A DNA stretch of 41,849 bases. Source: Ichthyobacterium seriolicida (lineage in GTDB: Bacteria > Bacteroidota > Bacteroidia > Flavobacteriales > Ichthyobacteriaceae). A program made the position numbers and the translations under genes. Under the pieces are notes generated by a model. That model ran no database searches and was not told the DNA's origin. It was given only the letters and a program-made list of their open reading frames with translations. Shown piece after piece: positions 9,215-18,341 of the stretch; within the stretch, counting starts at the first letter, position 1, and each line of letters opens with the position of its first letter. The stretch is taken from assembly GCF_002369955.1 (NCBI RefSeq), contig NZ_AP014564.1:1-41849 (forward strand), given 5' to 3'.

Positions 9215-10482
9215 TCAGAAACAATAATTATCCATTAGATATAGATTGGATATTAGTTTTGTTGTACCTATCGTTTGTAGTTTTTGGATGGATGAACATT
9301 TATAGCTGTTCTAATTATGGTGTAAGTAACGAGATATTAGATTTTTCTAAACAATATGGTAAACAGATCATATGGATAGGTATTAGCCTTGTGATATCTA
9401 CAATAATTTTATTTTCAAATATTAAGATCATAGAGAATTTATCAATAGTGATATATATAGTATCTGTACTTTCTCTTATTCTTTTGTATTTCTTCGGAAA
9501 AAAAATGGGAGGTGCAACCTCTTGGTATTCTATACAAAACATATCGATTCAACCCTCTGAATTCGCTAAAGTAGCTACGGCTTTATTAGTATCAAAATAT
9601 TTGAGTGTTGCTCATATTAATTTTAATAGACTTAGAGAGCAGTTGTATCTCATGTTTATAATATTATTACCTGCATCTATTATATTCATTCAACCTGACC
9701 CAGGTTCTGCTCTAGTTTTTTCATCCTTTTTTATAGTCTTATACAGAGAAAATATAGCTTCACGTCTTATTGCTTTTATAATTTATTCAGGTATAGTGTT
9801 TATCTTGGCAATAGTTATTAATAACTATGTTTTGATAGGAATTTTACTTTTGATATATTCGATATATGTATATTTTAATAGGAAAAATAGATTTATCAGT
9901 ACGCTAATTTTAGTTTATTCCTTTTTGTTGTTGCCGACAACTAATTTTCTAGTTGAAAACGCCTTTGGGAAAAGGCATATAGATAGGATAAATGTGGTAT
10001 TAGGGATAGATGAAGATATTAGGGGAATAGGATATAACGTATATCAATCTAAAATTGCAATTGTATCTGGAGGACTGACAGGTAAAGGATATTTAAAAGG
10101 TCCTCATACTATTGGAAAATTTATACCTAAGCAGAGTACAGATTTCATATTTTCTACAATAGGTGAAGAATGGGGTTTTATTGGAAGTAGTGTATTTATA
10201 GTAGCTTATTTGTTATTACTGATAAGGATAGTTATGAATTCTGAGTTACAGAAAAATATGTTTAGTAAAATATATGGTTATTGTGTAGCATCCATTTTAT
10301 TTATACACTTCTGTATAAATATCTCTATGAGTATGAATCTTATCCCAGTTATAGGGATACCTTTGCCCTTTATAAGTTATGGTGGGTCTTCTCTTATTAG
10401 TTTTACCGTATTACTATTTATTTTTATAAAACTAGATGCTAATAAATCTAATATTTTAAAAGAGTGCACTACACTTCATTAA
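9211..10482 (+). CDS. rodA: Peptidoglycan glycosyltransferase RodA (SEDS family)
   Basis: RodA polymerises lipid II into glycan strands in the elongasome and is partnered by PBP2 just upstream (4-bp overlap). The 423-residue protein has about ten membrane segments. SEDS-family landmarks are present: GGATSWYSIQNISIQPSEFAK, FIQPDPGSALVF, KGPHTIGKFIPKQSTDFIFS, GEEWGFIGS, and the C-terminal PLPFISYGGSSL. FtsW is the alternative SEDS member, but the mre/PBP2 neighbourhood points to RodA. It converges on hsdR; the 87-bp gap contains only weak hairpins and no convincing terminator. Confidence 0.95.
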   Translation: MIRNNNYPLDIDWILVLLYLSFVVFGWMNIYSCSNYGVSNEILDFSKQYGKQIIWIGISLVISTIILFSNIKIIENLSIVIYIVSVLSLILLYFFGKKMGGATSWYSIQNISIQPSEFAKVATALLVSKYLSVAHINFNRLREQLYLMFIILLPASIIFIQPDPGSALVFSSFFIVLYRENIASRLIAFIIYSGIVFILAIVINNYVLIGILLLIYSIYVYFNRKNRFISTLILVYSFLLLPTTNFLVENAFGKRHIDRINVVLGIDEDIRGIGYNVYQSKIAIVSGGLTGKGYLKGPHTIGKFIPKQSTDFIFSTIGEEWGFIGSSVFIVAYLLLLIRIVMNSELQKNMFSKIYGYCVASILFIHFCINISMSMNLIPVIGIPLPFISYGGSSLISFTVLLFIFIKLDANKSNILKECTTLH

Positions 10483-10569
10483 TGACCAATAACAAGAGAG
10501 GCTTTTAAAGATATTGATAGCCTTACCCTAAAGGGATGTGAAACTCATATTCTTTTTATGATAAATTAA

Positions 10570-13500
10570 TTAACTCAATAATTCTGGCAAAAACCTGGCC
10601 TGATTTAAAATAATTCTAGTTATCAGTTTTTGCTGATCTATTGGATATCCATATTTTCTAAGTCCACGTTTTAGCAATACCTTTAATTTAGCTCTTACAC
10701 TTTCTTTTACAACCCAATCTACAGATATATTATTTTTAAACGTATCGGCTAAATACACAGCCAAATCTCTTAGCTGCTCATCTCCCAAAACTTCTTTTGC
10801 ACCTTGACCTTGAGAAATTATATCATAAAATATCAATTCATAATCTGTCAATCCTAAGAAATCACGCGGGCCATATAATTCTTTTATCTGTTTGGCTAAG
10901 GATGCTAGTCTTTCAATAGCATCAGTATTAGTGAGTGTTTTATTTCTATACTCATCAACAGTATTTTCTAAAATCTCCCTTAGTGACTCTCCTTGAACTG
11001 TATTTATTTTAGCTATGTATTTTATTTCTTCTCTCAGTATTTTTTTCAATACTTCTAAGGCCGTATTTTGATGTTGCATTTGTTTTATTTGAATCAAAAA
11101 TTCCTCTGAAAGAACAGATCCCTCAGGTTTTTTAATCCCAGCTGCATCAAAAACATCAACAATTTCCTCTGAAAATAAATCCTCATTTGACAACATATGT
11201 ATTAGGGATTCTGATTCATAATCAGTTTTATCAACTATCTCGGAAATGTATTTGGACAATCTAACTTTTAATGCCTGAAACAAAGCAATCTCATCTTTTA
11301 ATTCTATCACCTTACTATGCATCATAGTATTCACATATAGTTTAGATAATGAGGTAACCTCATCTATAAAGCGTTTCTTTCCATTGTCCAAACTGAGAAT
11401 ATGCTCTTGGGCTGTCAAAATAATTTTTAGTCTTTCACTTTTTTTAGAAGAGAAAAAATCTTTATAATTCACAAAGGCATGCTCCAATGATTTTAAATTT
11501 CCTAGTTCTGGTTTTTCCAAAAACATTTGCGATACCACTTTTATCTTTTCTAAAAATAAATCTTCCGCTTCCTTTTCGAAAATAACAGGATTGCCTTTGC
11601 CTCTACTATTACCATAAAAATCTAATGACTTTTTAAAGTCTGATGCTAAGCCTAAATAATCGACGACTAAACCACCTGGTTTATCCTTATAAATTCTGTT
11701 TACTCTAGCTATTGCTTGCATTAGCTTATAACCTTTCAAAGGCTTATATATGTAGAGAGTGTGCATAGAAGGCACATCGAATCCAGTCAGCCACATATTT
11801 GTAACAATCACGATTTTTAGCTGATCGTATGGATCTTTCATGCGCAATGCCAATGTCCTACGCTGTTGTTTTTTTGCGTGATATTTAATCTTCTCCGTAT
11901 TAGATGAGCCCACAGAAGGTGAAATAGCCACAACCGCTTTAATAACTCCTTTATATACATCATTGTCATGCCACTCTGGCATTATAGCAATAATTTCATC
12001 GTACAACTGCATGACAATCCTTCTTGACATGGCCACTACAATTGCCTTTCCTTCAAATACACTCTGCCTCTCAATAAAATGATCGACTATATCTTTGGCT
12101 ATGTTTTTAATCCTACTTTCACTACCTATCGAAGCCTCTAACCTAGCCCAATTCGATCTCGGTTTTTGGATTTCAACTAATTCCTGACTTACTGATTTTT
12201 CATCTAATTGCCCTACTAATTCTCTGTCTTGTTCACTTAAGTTTACCTTACCGAATCTACTCTCATAAAAAACTGGTAATGTTAAACCATCATTTATTGA
12301 TTGTTCTATGTCATACGTATCTACGTAATTGCCAAAAACACCAAAGGTGTTTATATCTTTAGAATCAATTGGAGTTCCTGTAAACCCCAAATAAGTAGCA
12401 TTTGGCAAAGCATCACGCATATATTTTGCAAAACCATACACTATAGGTTGACCTTTTATAACATTGCCATTCTCATCTATATCATCAGTTTTTTTAGACC
12501 TAAAACCATATTGTATTTTATCGGCTTCATTTGCTATTACAATCACATTTTTGCGATCGGTTAATCTCTCATACTCATTTCCTTCCTTTATTTGAAATTT
12601 TTGTATAGTCGTAAAAATAACACCACCAGAAGTCACTTTTAAAAGTGTTTTTAAGTGTTGTTTATCATTTGCTTTTACAGGTGTTTGCCTCAGTAATTGT
12701 GATGCAGAAGTAAAGGTGTGAAATAATTCACCAAAGTCGTTCTTATCTATTATTACTAAAACAGTTGGGTTATTTAGCTCTCTAACTATCTTTCCAGCAT
12801 AAAAAACCATTGATAGAGATTTGCCAGAACCTTGGGTATGCCATATTACTCCAGCTTTTCTATTTCCATTTTCCAAAGAGGCTATTTTACTGCTCTCTAC
12901 TGCTTTGTTAACACCATAGTACTGATGATAAGAGGCTACTCTTTTAACAATATTAATAGTTGTAATACCTCTTTTAGGATCTTCTATTTTAGATTTATCA
13001 AATAATGTGAAATGTCTTATAATATCTGTAAGGGTAGCTTTATTTAACTGCCCTTGAATTAGAATTTCAATAGAAGAGTCTAAGTTAGGAGCTAGGGTTT
13101 TTCGATCTTTTGTCTTCCAATTCAAAAACCTAGAAAAAGCTGCTGATAAGGATCCCGATTTCGCTTCTATACCATCTGAGATTACGCAAAGACTATTGTA
13201 GATAAATAATTTTGGTATGGAATTTATATATGCTTGTAACTGATTATATGCAGATTTTATAGTCTCCTTTTTGTAAAGGGAATTTTTTAGCTCTATAACT
13301 ACCAATGGCAACCCATTGACAAATAGTATAATATCTGGTTTTTTTATATCGTTATGCTCTACTACTGTAAATTGATTTACTACTGTAAAATCATTTTTTT
13401 TAATATTATCAAAATCTATGATCCGAACTAAATCTCCACGAGTAGTACCATCTTTATAATAAGACACCCTAATGCCTTGAGTGAGCATCTTATGAAATGC

Positions 13501-13770
13501 TTCATTACCTGATAACAGATCTTCTGATGCAGATATATTTGAAACCTGACTGAATGCATCTTGTATGGCCTCTTCGGGAATATTAGGATTTAACTGCGAT
13601 AAAGCTCGCCTGAAACGCTCACGTAACAATACATCACTATAGCTCCTTCTCTCTGAAAATTCACCCTCTGCTGATATTTGCTGACCGTACAAATAGTTAT
13701 AGCCCAAACTCTGTAATTTTTCTACTATAAGTCGTTCTATATTATTTTCAAAAAACTTATTTTCACTCAT
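10570..13770 (-). CDS. hsdR: Type I restriction enzyme R subunit HsdR with altered Walker B
   Basis: HsdR is the motor and nuclease subunit of type I restriction enzymes. It translocates DNA with its superfamily 2 ATPase and cuts far from the recognition site. The 1066-residue protein has an N-terminal PD-(D/E)xK nuclease (KPDIILF near 145, VIELKN near 160), Walker A HTQGSGKS (about 312-319), motif III FTGTP, and late helicase motifs TGFDVPS and QAIARVNR. Helicase motif II, normally DEAH(R), reads NEADK at residues 414-418 (codons 12517-12531), so the Mg-binding aspartate is asparagine. The motif Ia region (IIDKNDFGELF) also looks one residue short. The reading frame is intact, so this is either a functional variant or an early loss of activity. 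It is last in the hsdM-hsdS-hsdR order, 220 bp after hsdS. Confidence 0.95.
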   Translation of the reverse strand: MSENKFFENNIERLIVEKLQSLGYNYLYGQQISAEGEFSERRSYSDVLLRERFRRALSQLNPNIPEEAIQDAFSQVSNISASEDLLSGNEAFHKMLTQGIRVSYYKDGTTRGDLVRIIDFDNIKKNDFTVVNQFTVVEHNDIKKPDIILFVNGLPLVVIELKNSLYKKETIKSAYNQLQAYINSIPKLFIYNSLCVISDGIEAKSGSLSAAFSRFLNWKTKDRKTLAPNLDSSIEILIQGQLNKATLTDIIRHFTLFDKSKIEDPKRGITTINIVKRVASYHQYYGVNKAVESSKIASLENGNRKAGVIWHTQGSGKSLSMVFYAGKIVRELNNPTVLVIIDKNDFGELFHTFTSASQLLRQTPVKANDKQHLKTLLKVTSGGVIFTTIQKFQIKEGNEYERLTDRKNVIVIANEADKIQYGFRSKKTDDIDENGNVIKGQPIVYGFAKYMRDALPNATYLGFTGTPIDSKDINTFGVFGNYVDTYDIEQSINDGLTLPVFYESRFGKVNLSEQDRELVGQLDEKSVSQELVEIQKPRSNWARLEASIGSESRIKNIAKDIVDHFIERQSVFEGKAIVVAMSRRIVMQLYDEIIAIMPEWHDNDVYKGVIKAVVAISPSVGSSNTEKIKYHAKKQQRRTLALRMKDPYDQLKIVIVTNMWLTGFDVPSMHTLYIYKPLKGYKLMQAIARVNRIYKDKPGGLVVDYLGLASDFKKSLDFYGNSRGKGNPVIFEKEAEDLFLEKIKVVSQMFLEKPELGNLKSLEHAFVNYKDFFSSKKSERLKIILTAQEHILSLDNGKKRFIDEVTSLSKLYVNTMMHSKVIELKDEIALFQALKVRLSKYISEIVDKTDYESESLIHMLSNEDLFSEEIVDVFDAAGIKKPEGSVLSEEFLIQIKQMQHQNTALEVLKKILREEIKYIAKINTVQGESLREILENTVDEYRNKTLTNTDAIERLASLAKQIKELYGPRDFLGLTDYELIFYDIISQGQGAKEVLGDEQLRDLAVYLADTFKNNISVDWVVKESVRAKLKVLLKRGLRKYGYPIDQQKLITRIILNQARFLPELLS

Positions 13771-13990
13771 TTAATTTGACACAATAATTTTTTTTCTACT
13801 AATTTATAATCAACACTTCTATAAGGATATCTTATTGATAAGATAAAAACTGTCAAAACTCATAAAAGACTCAAGAAATATTTTCAAATTCTCCTTTTTT
13901 GAGAATTATAATGTTAAACCACTATTAATTCAACAATTCTGAGTTTATCCCCATGTGATAAATTATTTCTCTATTAGTTAAATTTGATTT
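13771..13990. other. hsdS-hsdR intergenic region with two inverted repeats
   Basis: This 220-bp AT-rich gap separates hsdS and hsdR. It holds an 18-bp near-perfect palindrome at 13828-13845 (arms TATCTTAT / ATAAGATA). It also holds a 7-bp-arm hairpin at 13887-13907 (AATTCTC / GAGAATT). Neither is followed by a T-run on the minus strand, so I do not call a terminator. The palindrome sits about 60 bp before the hsdR start and could be an operator; no regulator gene adjoins. No TAnnTTTG promoter was found. Confidence 0.4.
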
Positions 13991-15175
13991 TTAAAATTTT
14001 ACTCTCACCTCTCCATTTATCAGTTTTGGCAAGAGCAAATCTCTAAGCCTTTCCAATGCCTGTATCTGAAAAACATTATTTGTGATTTTATCAAACATGA
14101 TTGATATAGATTTCATACCCCTTTCTAAATAGTCTTTATCGGGCACGATTATGTAGTTTTGTCCAATATCACTTTTATTTATATGTGACTGAGCTACGCC
14201 TGTTTGGCTAGAAATAATTTTTCCTATTATATGGTTTATCCACAAAAAAATAAATTCTTTTGAATATTGTTCATTTGGAATAATTCCCACAACAGACTGA
14301 TTTGTACAAGTATCTATTTCTAATAGACTGACTTTACCTAAAGTAGCACCTGTTATGGCAATAACAGTAGTTCCTTTGGGAAACAACTTAGTGCTGGATT
14401 GTTTCAAACCTAATTCTGTGATAAATTTAATCCCATTTGTTATCCTAAAATTATTTACCTCACCTGAGTTAATCCAAGGAATATTACCATTCCAATAATC
14501 TTCATTAGAAGTGTCAGGGGTCCCCCCTATCTCTATTTTTAGAACGTCCTTGATTTTGACTAATCCCCAACTATCGTTAGGCGTATCTGTAAATAACTTT
14601 CTAAATAATACTTTTGATAAATCCTCTAAAGTTGTGTTTTGCCTGTGTAATAAATCTATCTTATCATCCAAACTATTTAAAACATTTGCTATGGCTTTTT
14701 GTTCTTTAAGCGGAGGGAGATCAACTGAGATTCCTTCAAATGTATTTCTGGTTATAGTGTCGAATATACCTCCATAAGACACTTGTAATAAATCTGACAG
14801 TTTATGTTTTAATAGATAAAACACATAATCATTAGTCGAAAATAATGGGTCAGCTTTTATACCGTAACAAGACTGATTAAAAGACATAGGTATACTCAAT
14901 ACACCTAAAGATCCAACTGTACCACGAGCCGAAATAACAATATCGCCTTTTTCCAACATCTTAGCAGAACTCTCGTTTAATCCTCTCTCTGTAATACATT
15001 TTTCTGTTATATCTATGTATTTACGTCCAGGTTTCAAATCTCTTATAGAAATCCAATGTATGTTGCCATTCCAATAATCTTTTACCTCTGTCTTTGGAGT
15101 GCCTCCCCCAACAATATGTATTATTTGAGATAATTTTGTTTTATCCCATCTCTTATTATCACTATTATTGATCAC
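13991..15175 (-). CDS. hsdS: Type I restriction-modification specificity subunit HsdS
   Basis: HsdS gives the type I enzyme its bipartite DNA recognition. The 394 residues contain two target-recognition domains, each beginning with a similar edge strand (GGGTPKTEVKDYWNGNIHW near 25 and GGTPDTSNEDYWNGNIPW near 215). Each TRD is followed by a conserved helical spacer: LPPLKEQKAIANVLNSLDDKI after TRD1, and a related helix ending LRDLLLPKLINGEV at the C-terminus. This is a complete two-TRD subunit. No second hsdS, invertible repeat or recombinase lies beside it, so phase variation by inversion is not indicated here. The target sequence cannot be predicted by eye. It follows hsdM by 73 bp, probably in the same transcript. 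Confidence 0.95.
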   Translation of the reverse strand: MINNSDNKRWDKTKLSQIIHIVGGGTPKTEVKDYWNGNIHWISIRDLKPGRKYIDITEKCITERGLNESSAKMLEKGDIVISARGTVGSLGVLSIPMSFNQSCYGIKADPLFSTNDYVFYLLKHKLSDLLQVSYGGIFDTITRNTFEGISVDLPPLKEQKAIANVLNSLDDKIDLLHRQNTTLEDLSKVLFRKLFTDTPNDSWGLVKIKDVLKIEIGGTPDTSNEDYWNGNIPWINSGEVNNFRITNGIKFITELGLKQSSTKLFPKGTTVIAITGATLGKVSLLEIDTCTNQSVVGIIPNEQYSKEFIFLWINHIIGKIISSQTGVAQSHINKSDIGQNYIIVPDKDYLERGMKSISIMFDKITNNVFQIQALERLRDLLLPKLINGEVRVKF

Positions 15176-15248
15176 AGTATCACACCTTTTATAAAGTAGA
15201 TTTTTTGTAGATTCTCCTCTCCTAAATTATACATCATCATTCAAATTG

Positions 15249-16790
15249 CTAAGTATTCATATCAATCTTAGAAAGATTAGTTATTATAGATTTGTTAATC
15301 TTATCTTCGTCTTTTAGCTGCATCTCCAATATGGTTTTCAGACTCATAAAACGTTCAGAAAAATCGAATTCTTTTTCTTCATTATTTGCTAAACCCACAT
15401 AACATCCTGGCATTAGTACACAGTCTAGCTCCTTTACTCGTTCTATGTTTTCAGATTTGCAAAAACCAGGGATATCTAAATAATTCCCATCTATATTACG
15501 CCAGTTGTGATAGGTGTCTGATATTAAGGATATATCATCTCGACTCAATTGTCTATTCCTACGGCTGATCAAGTTTCCTAAATAGCGAGCGTCTATAAAT
15601 AAAATCTCATCTTTTCTATTTCTAAACTTGCCATTATTTTCTCGATCACGAGATATAAACCACATACAAGCTGGTATTTGAGTGTTCAAAAATAGTTTTG
15701 TAGGCAGATTTACAATACAATCTACTAATCCTGCCTCTACCAAATTTCTACGAATGTCATCTTCACCTGAAGCTTTTGTGGTCAATGAACTTTTAGATAA
15801 TACAAAGCCAGCTTGACCAGATGGTGACAAGTGATGTAAAAAATGTTGTATCCAAGCGTAATTAGCATTAGATGCAGGAGGAACACCATATTGCCATCTA
15901 CAATCTTTATTGAGCGAACTATCGCTCCAATCATCGTCATTAAAAGGTGGGTTAGCGACAATATAATCTGCTTTTATATCTTTGTGTTCATCTCTTAAAA
16001 ATGAACCTTCATTATTCCACTTGACTTGAGAACTATCTATACCACGAATGGCTAAGTTCATTTTTGCTAAACGCCAAGTCGTCTGATTGCTCTCTTGGCC
16101 ATAGACAGAGATATCACTTAACTTACCTCGGTTTTGTAATACAAATTTTTCACTTTGTACAAACATTCCACCACTACCACAGCAAGGATCCATAATACGA
16201 CCTTTATACGGCTCCAACATTTGAACTAACAATTCCACCACACTAGAAGGAGTATAAAACTGACCGCCTTTTTTCCCCTCTGCCAATGCGAACTCTCCCA
16301 ATAAATATTTGAACACATAACTCAAGACGTCTGAATTACTACCTGTAGCATCACCTAAGTCTATATTGCCTATCATATCTATCAATATTCCCAAGCTTGA
16401 AGTGTCCAAGTTTTCTTTTACGTATACCTTAGGTAATACGCCTTTAAGTCTTGAATTCTCTCTTTCAATATCTTCCATAGCCGAGTCAATCAGCTTACCT
16501 ATCTCCACGTTTTTAGCATTGTCTTGAATAAAACTCCAACGCGCTTTTTGGGGAACAAAAAATATATTTTCCCCTTTATACTCATCTTTATCCTCTGGAT
16601 CTGCACCTTCGTATTCGCCTTTACCTTCTTTTAATTTTGAATGTAAATTGTCAAATGCATATGATATATAACGCAGAAATACCAATCCTAATACTACGTG
16701 TTTATACTCTGCTGCATCTACATTTTTCTTTAACCTATTAGCGGTTAGCCACAATACTTTTTCTAAAGACTCTTGCTTTTTTCTTGCCAT
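15249..16790 (-). CDS. hsdM: Type I DNA methyltransferase subunit HsdM
   Basis: HsdM is the N6-adenine methyltransferase of the type I complex. It protects host DNA as M2S and is needed for restriction as R2M2S. The 513-residue protein has the helical HsdM N-terminal domain (about 1-150), the segment GEFALAEGKKGGQFYTPSSV, and SAM-binding motif I DPCCGSGGMF. The catalytic motif IV is NPPF, within IVANPPFNDDDW. All key residues are present, so methylation should work even if HsdR does not. It is first in the operon, with a candidate promoter at 16841-16848 (minus). Confidence 0.96.
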   Translation of the reverse strand: MARKKQESLEKVLWLTANRLKKNVDAAEYKHVVLGLVFLRYISYAFDNLHSKLKEGKGEYEGADPEDKDEYKGENIFFVPQKARWSFIQDNAKNVEIGKLIDSAMEDIERENSRLKGVLPKVYVKENLDTSSLGILIDMIGNIDLGDATGSNSDVLSYVFKYLLGEFALAEGKKGGQFYTPSSVVELLVQMLEPYKGRIMDPCCGSGGMFVQSEKFVLQNRGKLSDISVYGQESNQTTWRLAKMNLAIRGIDSSQVKWNNEGSFLRDEHKDIKADYIVANPPFNDDDWSDSSLNKDCRWQYGVPPASNANYAWIQHFLHHLSPSGQAGFVLSKSSLTTKASGEDDIRRNLVEAGLVDCIVNLPTKLFLNTQIPACMWFISRDRENNGKFRNRKDEILFIDARYLGNLISRRNRQLSRDDISLISDTYHNWRNIDGNYLDIPGFCKSENIERVKELDCVLMPGCYVGLANNEEKEFDFSERFMSLKTILEMQLKDEDKINKSIITNLSKIDMNT

Positions 16791-16840
16791 TGGACACTCA
16801 GATTAATTCTATTATTTATAATGCTCACTTAGGTTAATTT

Positions 16841-16848
16841 CAAAAATA
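16841..16848 (-). promoter_or_regulatory. Candidate -7 element for the hsdMSR operon
   Basis: The minus-strand sequence TATTTTTG fits the Bacteroidota -7 consensus TAnnTTTG and lies about 50 bp before the hsdM start. I do not see a TTG at the expected upstream distance, so this is only a half-supported call. Confidence 0.35.
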
Positions 16849-17108
16849 CAGCCCGAATGTAATTAAAATAATCTTAAAAAAAAGACTATTTAAATCACAA
16901 CCTATTCAAACTCTACTTTTTTAGCTCTAAAAAACACAAATTTAGTAAAGACTTACACTAAAATGCAACTTTAAATCATATTATTTTTAGGTGGATTAGA
17001 TTATTAAATCGCTTAATAACCATACTTAAATACCTTGAAAATAAATCCATTGAAAATGCAATCATAGCTGCAATAAATCAAACTCAGATTATTATCTAAA
17101 AAACTAAA

Positions 17109-17136
17109 CAAAAAAAGAGGCTAAAAAACCCCTTTT
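17109..17136 (-). terminator. Rho-independent terminator of the lipoprotein array
   Basis: Read on the minus strand, AAAAGGGG, an 8-nt loop and CCTCTTTT form an 8-bp stem with one G-U pair. A run of T follows (plus-strand A-run 17110-17116). It begins about 31 nt after the stop codon of the last lipoprotein gene, so it plausibly ends the whole eight-gene transcript. Confidence 0.7.
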
Positions 17137-17167
17137 GATTCTAAATAAGTTTCTGAATTATTCTAAA

Positions 17168-18286
17168 TTAAGACACAGGAGCTTCAGCATTAATTGTTAA
17201 CTTATAGTGTTTTTTAGTAACACCATCTTGAGCTACTACAGTGAATTTGTATTCGATTTTTGCGTTACTAGAAGCTCCTTTAAGGTCTGTTGTAGTAGTG
17301 CTAGCAGTGCCGCCACTTTTAATTCCAGTAATTGGATTGACATTATTGCAATCAGTACCGCTGCAAGCAGTAGTGGTAGCATCAACTTCAATAAAAGCAC
17401 CATTTGGAAGTTTTAATGCATCTGCTTTGAAATAATCAGTATCTACAACTCCATTTTCCTTAAGCTCTCCAGGAGTTTTTCCACTTGTACTCTTTCTAAG
17501 TTGAAATTCAAATGGTTTAGCCTCTGTACCGTCTTTTTTATCACTTTCAGTAGGAGCAACATAATGAGCTTTTATTGTGCTGTTAGATGTAGGAGTAACA
17601 GCTCCTGTTCCCACTGGAGTAAGGTTGGTAATAGTATTAATTCCAGTATCAGCAACTGTAAATTTAAAATCATCTGGTCCTATAGTACAATCCTTTGATG
17701 GTTTATCATGAACAAAAACAATTTTAAATACTTTTTCAATAGGGTTAGAGTCTTTTTCTTTTCTACTGAGTTTAAAACTGTGGCTAATTCCTTCAGGTTT
17801 TATCAGCTTACTGTGAATTAATTCAGTTGTAATATCATAATCAAAGGAAGTAATGGTAGAATCAAGTGGAGTTGTACTATCACCTAAATAAATATTTGGT
17901 CCAATTTTCCCATTAAAAGTAATAGTAGCCTTTAGTGTCGCAGCAGTACTTATATCTAAGGTTTTATCAAATGGTACAAGCACTTTAATAACACCATCTG
18001 CTTCTATTCTTGCTTCAAACTTATCATATGATTTATCAGTATACGCAAGAGCAGGAGTCTTTTTGATAAATAGAGCTGCATAAGTCTCAGTAGCAGAAGT
18101 GTTTCCTGTCACGCTATTTTTATACTTTGTAAAAGCTATACTTTTAATATTTGCAATTGCTTTCTGTATATCTGCTTTAGCATCTTCTTCTGTCTTAGGC
18201 CCTTCAGTTGGTTTAGCACATGAGAAAACCACCAACCCAAGAGTTAGTAGTGATAATGTATTTTTAAATAAAATATTTGTTTTCAT
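17168..18286 (-). CDS. Short-type (A) array lipoprotein, copy A1
   Basis: This 372-residue predicted lipoprotein is the last gene of the array. Its signal ends in a lipobox-like VVFSC (Cys about 23), followed by AKPTEGPKTEED. The first module (about 45-200) contains TYAALFIKKTPALAYTDKSY and YLGDSTTPLDSTITSFDYD. The second module (about 200-370) starts CTIGPDDFKF and ends VVAQDGVTKKHYKLTIN, a closing strand like that of cadherin-like or DUF5018-type beta-sandwiches. Its variable loop before NPITG has a cysteine pair (ACSGTDC). No function is known to me. It is probably tethered to the outer membrane and possibly surface exposed. Downstream lies the terminator at 17109. Confidence 0.85.
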   Translation of the reverse strand: MKTNILFKNTLSLLTLGLVVFSCAKPTEGPKTEEDAKADIQKAIANIKSIAFTKYKNSVTGNTSATETYAALFIKKTPALAYTDKSYDKFEARIEADGVIKVLVPFDKTLDISTAATLKATITFNGKIGPNIYLGDSTTPLDSTITSFDYDITTELIHSKLIKPEGISHSFKLSRKEKDSNPIEKVFKIVFVHDKPSKDCTIGPDDFKFTVADTGINTITNLTPVGTGAVTPTSNSTIKAHYVAPTESDKKDGTEAKPFEFQLRKSTSGKTPGELKENGVVDTDYFKADALKLPNGAFIEVDATTTACSGTDCNNVNPITGIKSGGTASTTTTDLKGASSNAKIEYKFTVVAQDGVTKKHYKLTINAEAPVS

Positions 18287-18341
18287 AATTTATAATGATT
18301 AATAATAAAAGAACAACAGCCTATAATTGTGATTTTGAATT

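Larger units (their letters stand above)
16791..17167. other. Gene-free gap between hsdM and the lipoprotein array
   Basis: This 377-bp AT-rich stretch has no coding region. It contains the hsdM leader and candidate promoter at its left end and the lipoprotein-operon terminator (17109-17136) at its right end. I see nothing recognisable between about 16870 and 17100: no tRNA, IS remnant or clear inverted repeats. Confidence 0.6.

Noticed and set aside
10483-10569. Bidirectional terminator between rodA and hsdR
   Set aside because: Only short stems (AGGCT/AGCCT and CCCT/AGGG) without adjacent T-runs are present.
13991-16790. Phase-variable shuffling of hsdS
   Set aside because: There is only one hsdS, and no inverted repeats, partial hsdS copy or recombinase adjoins it; xerD is 12 kb away in housekeeping context.
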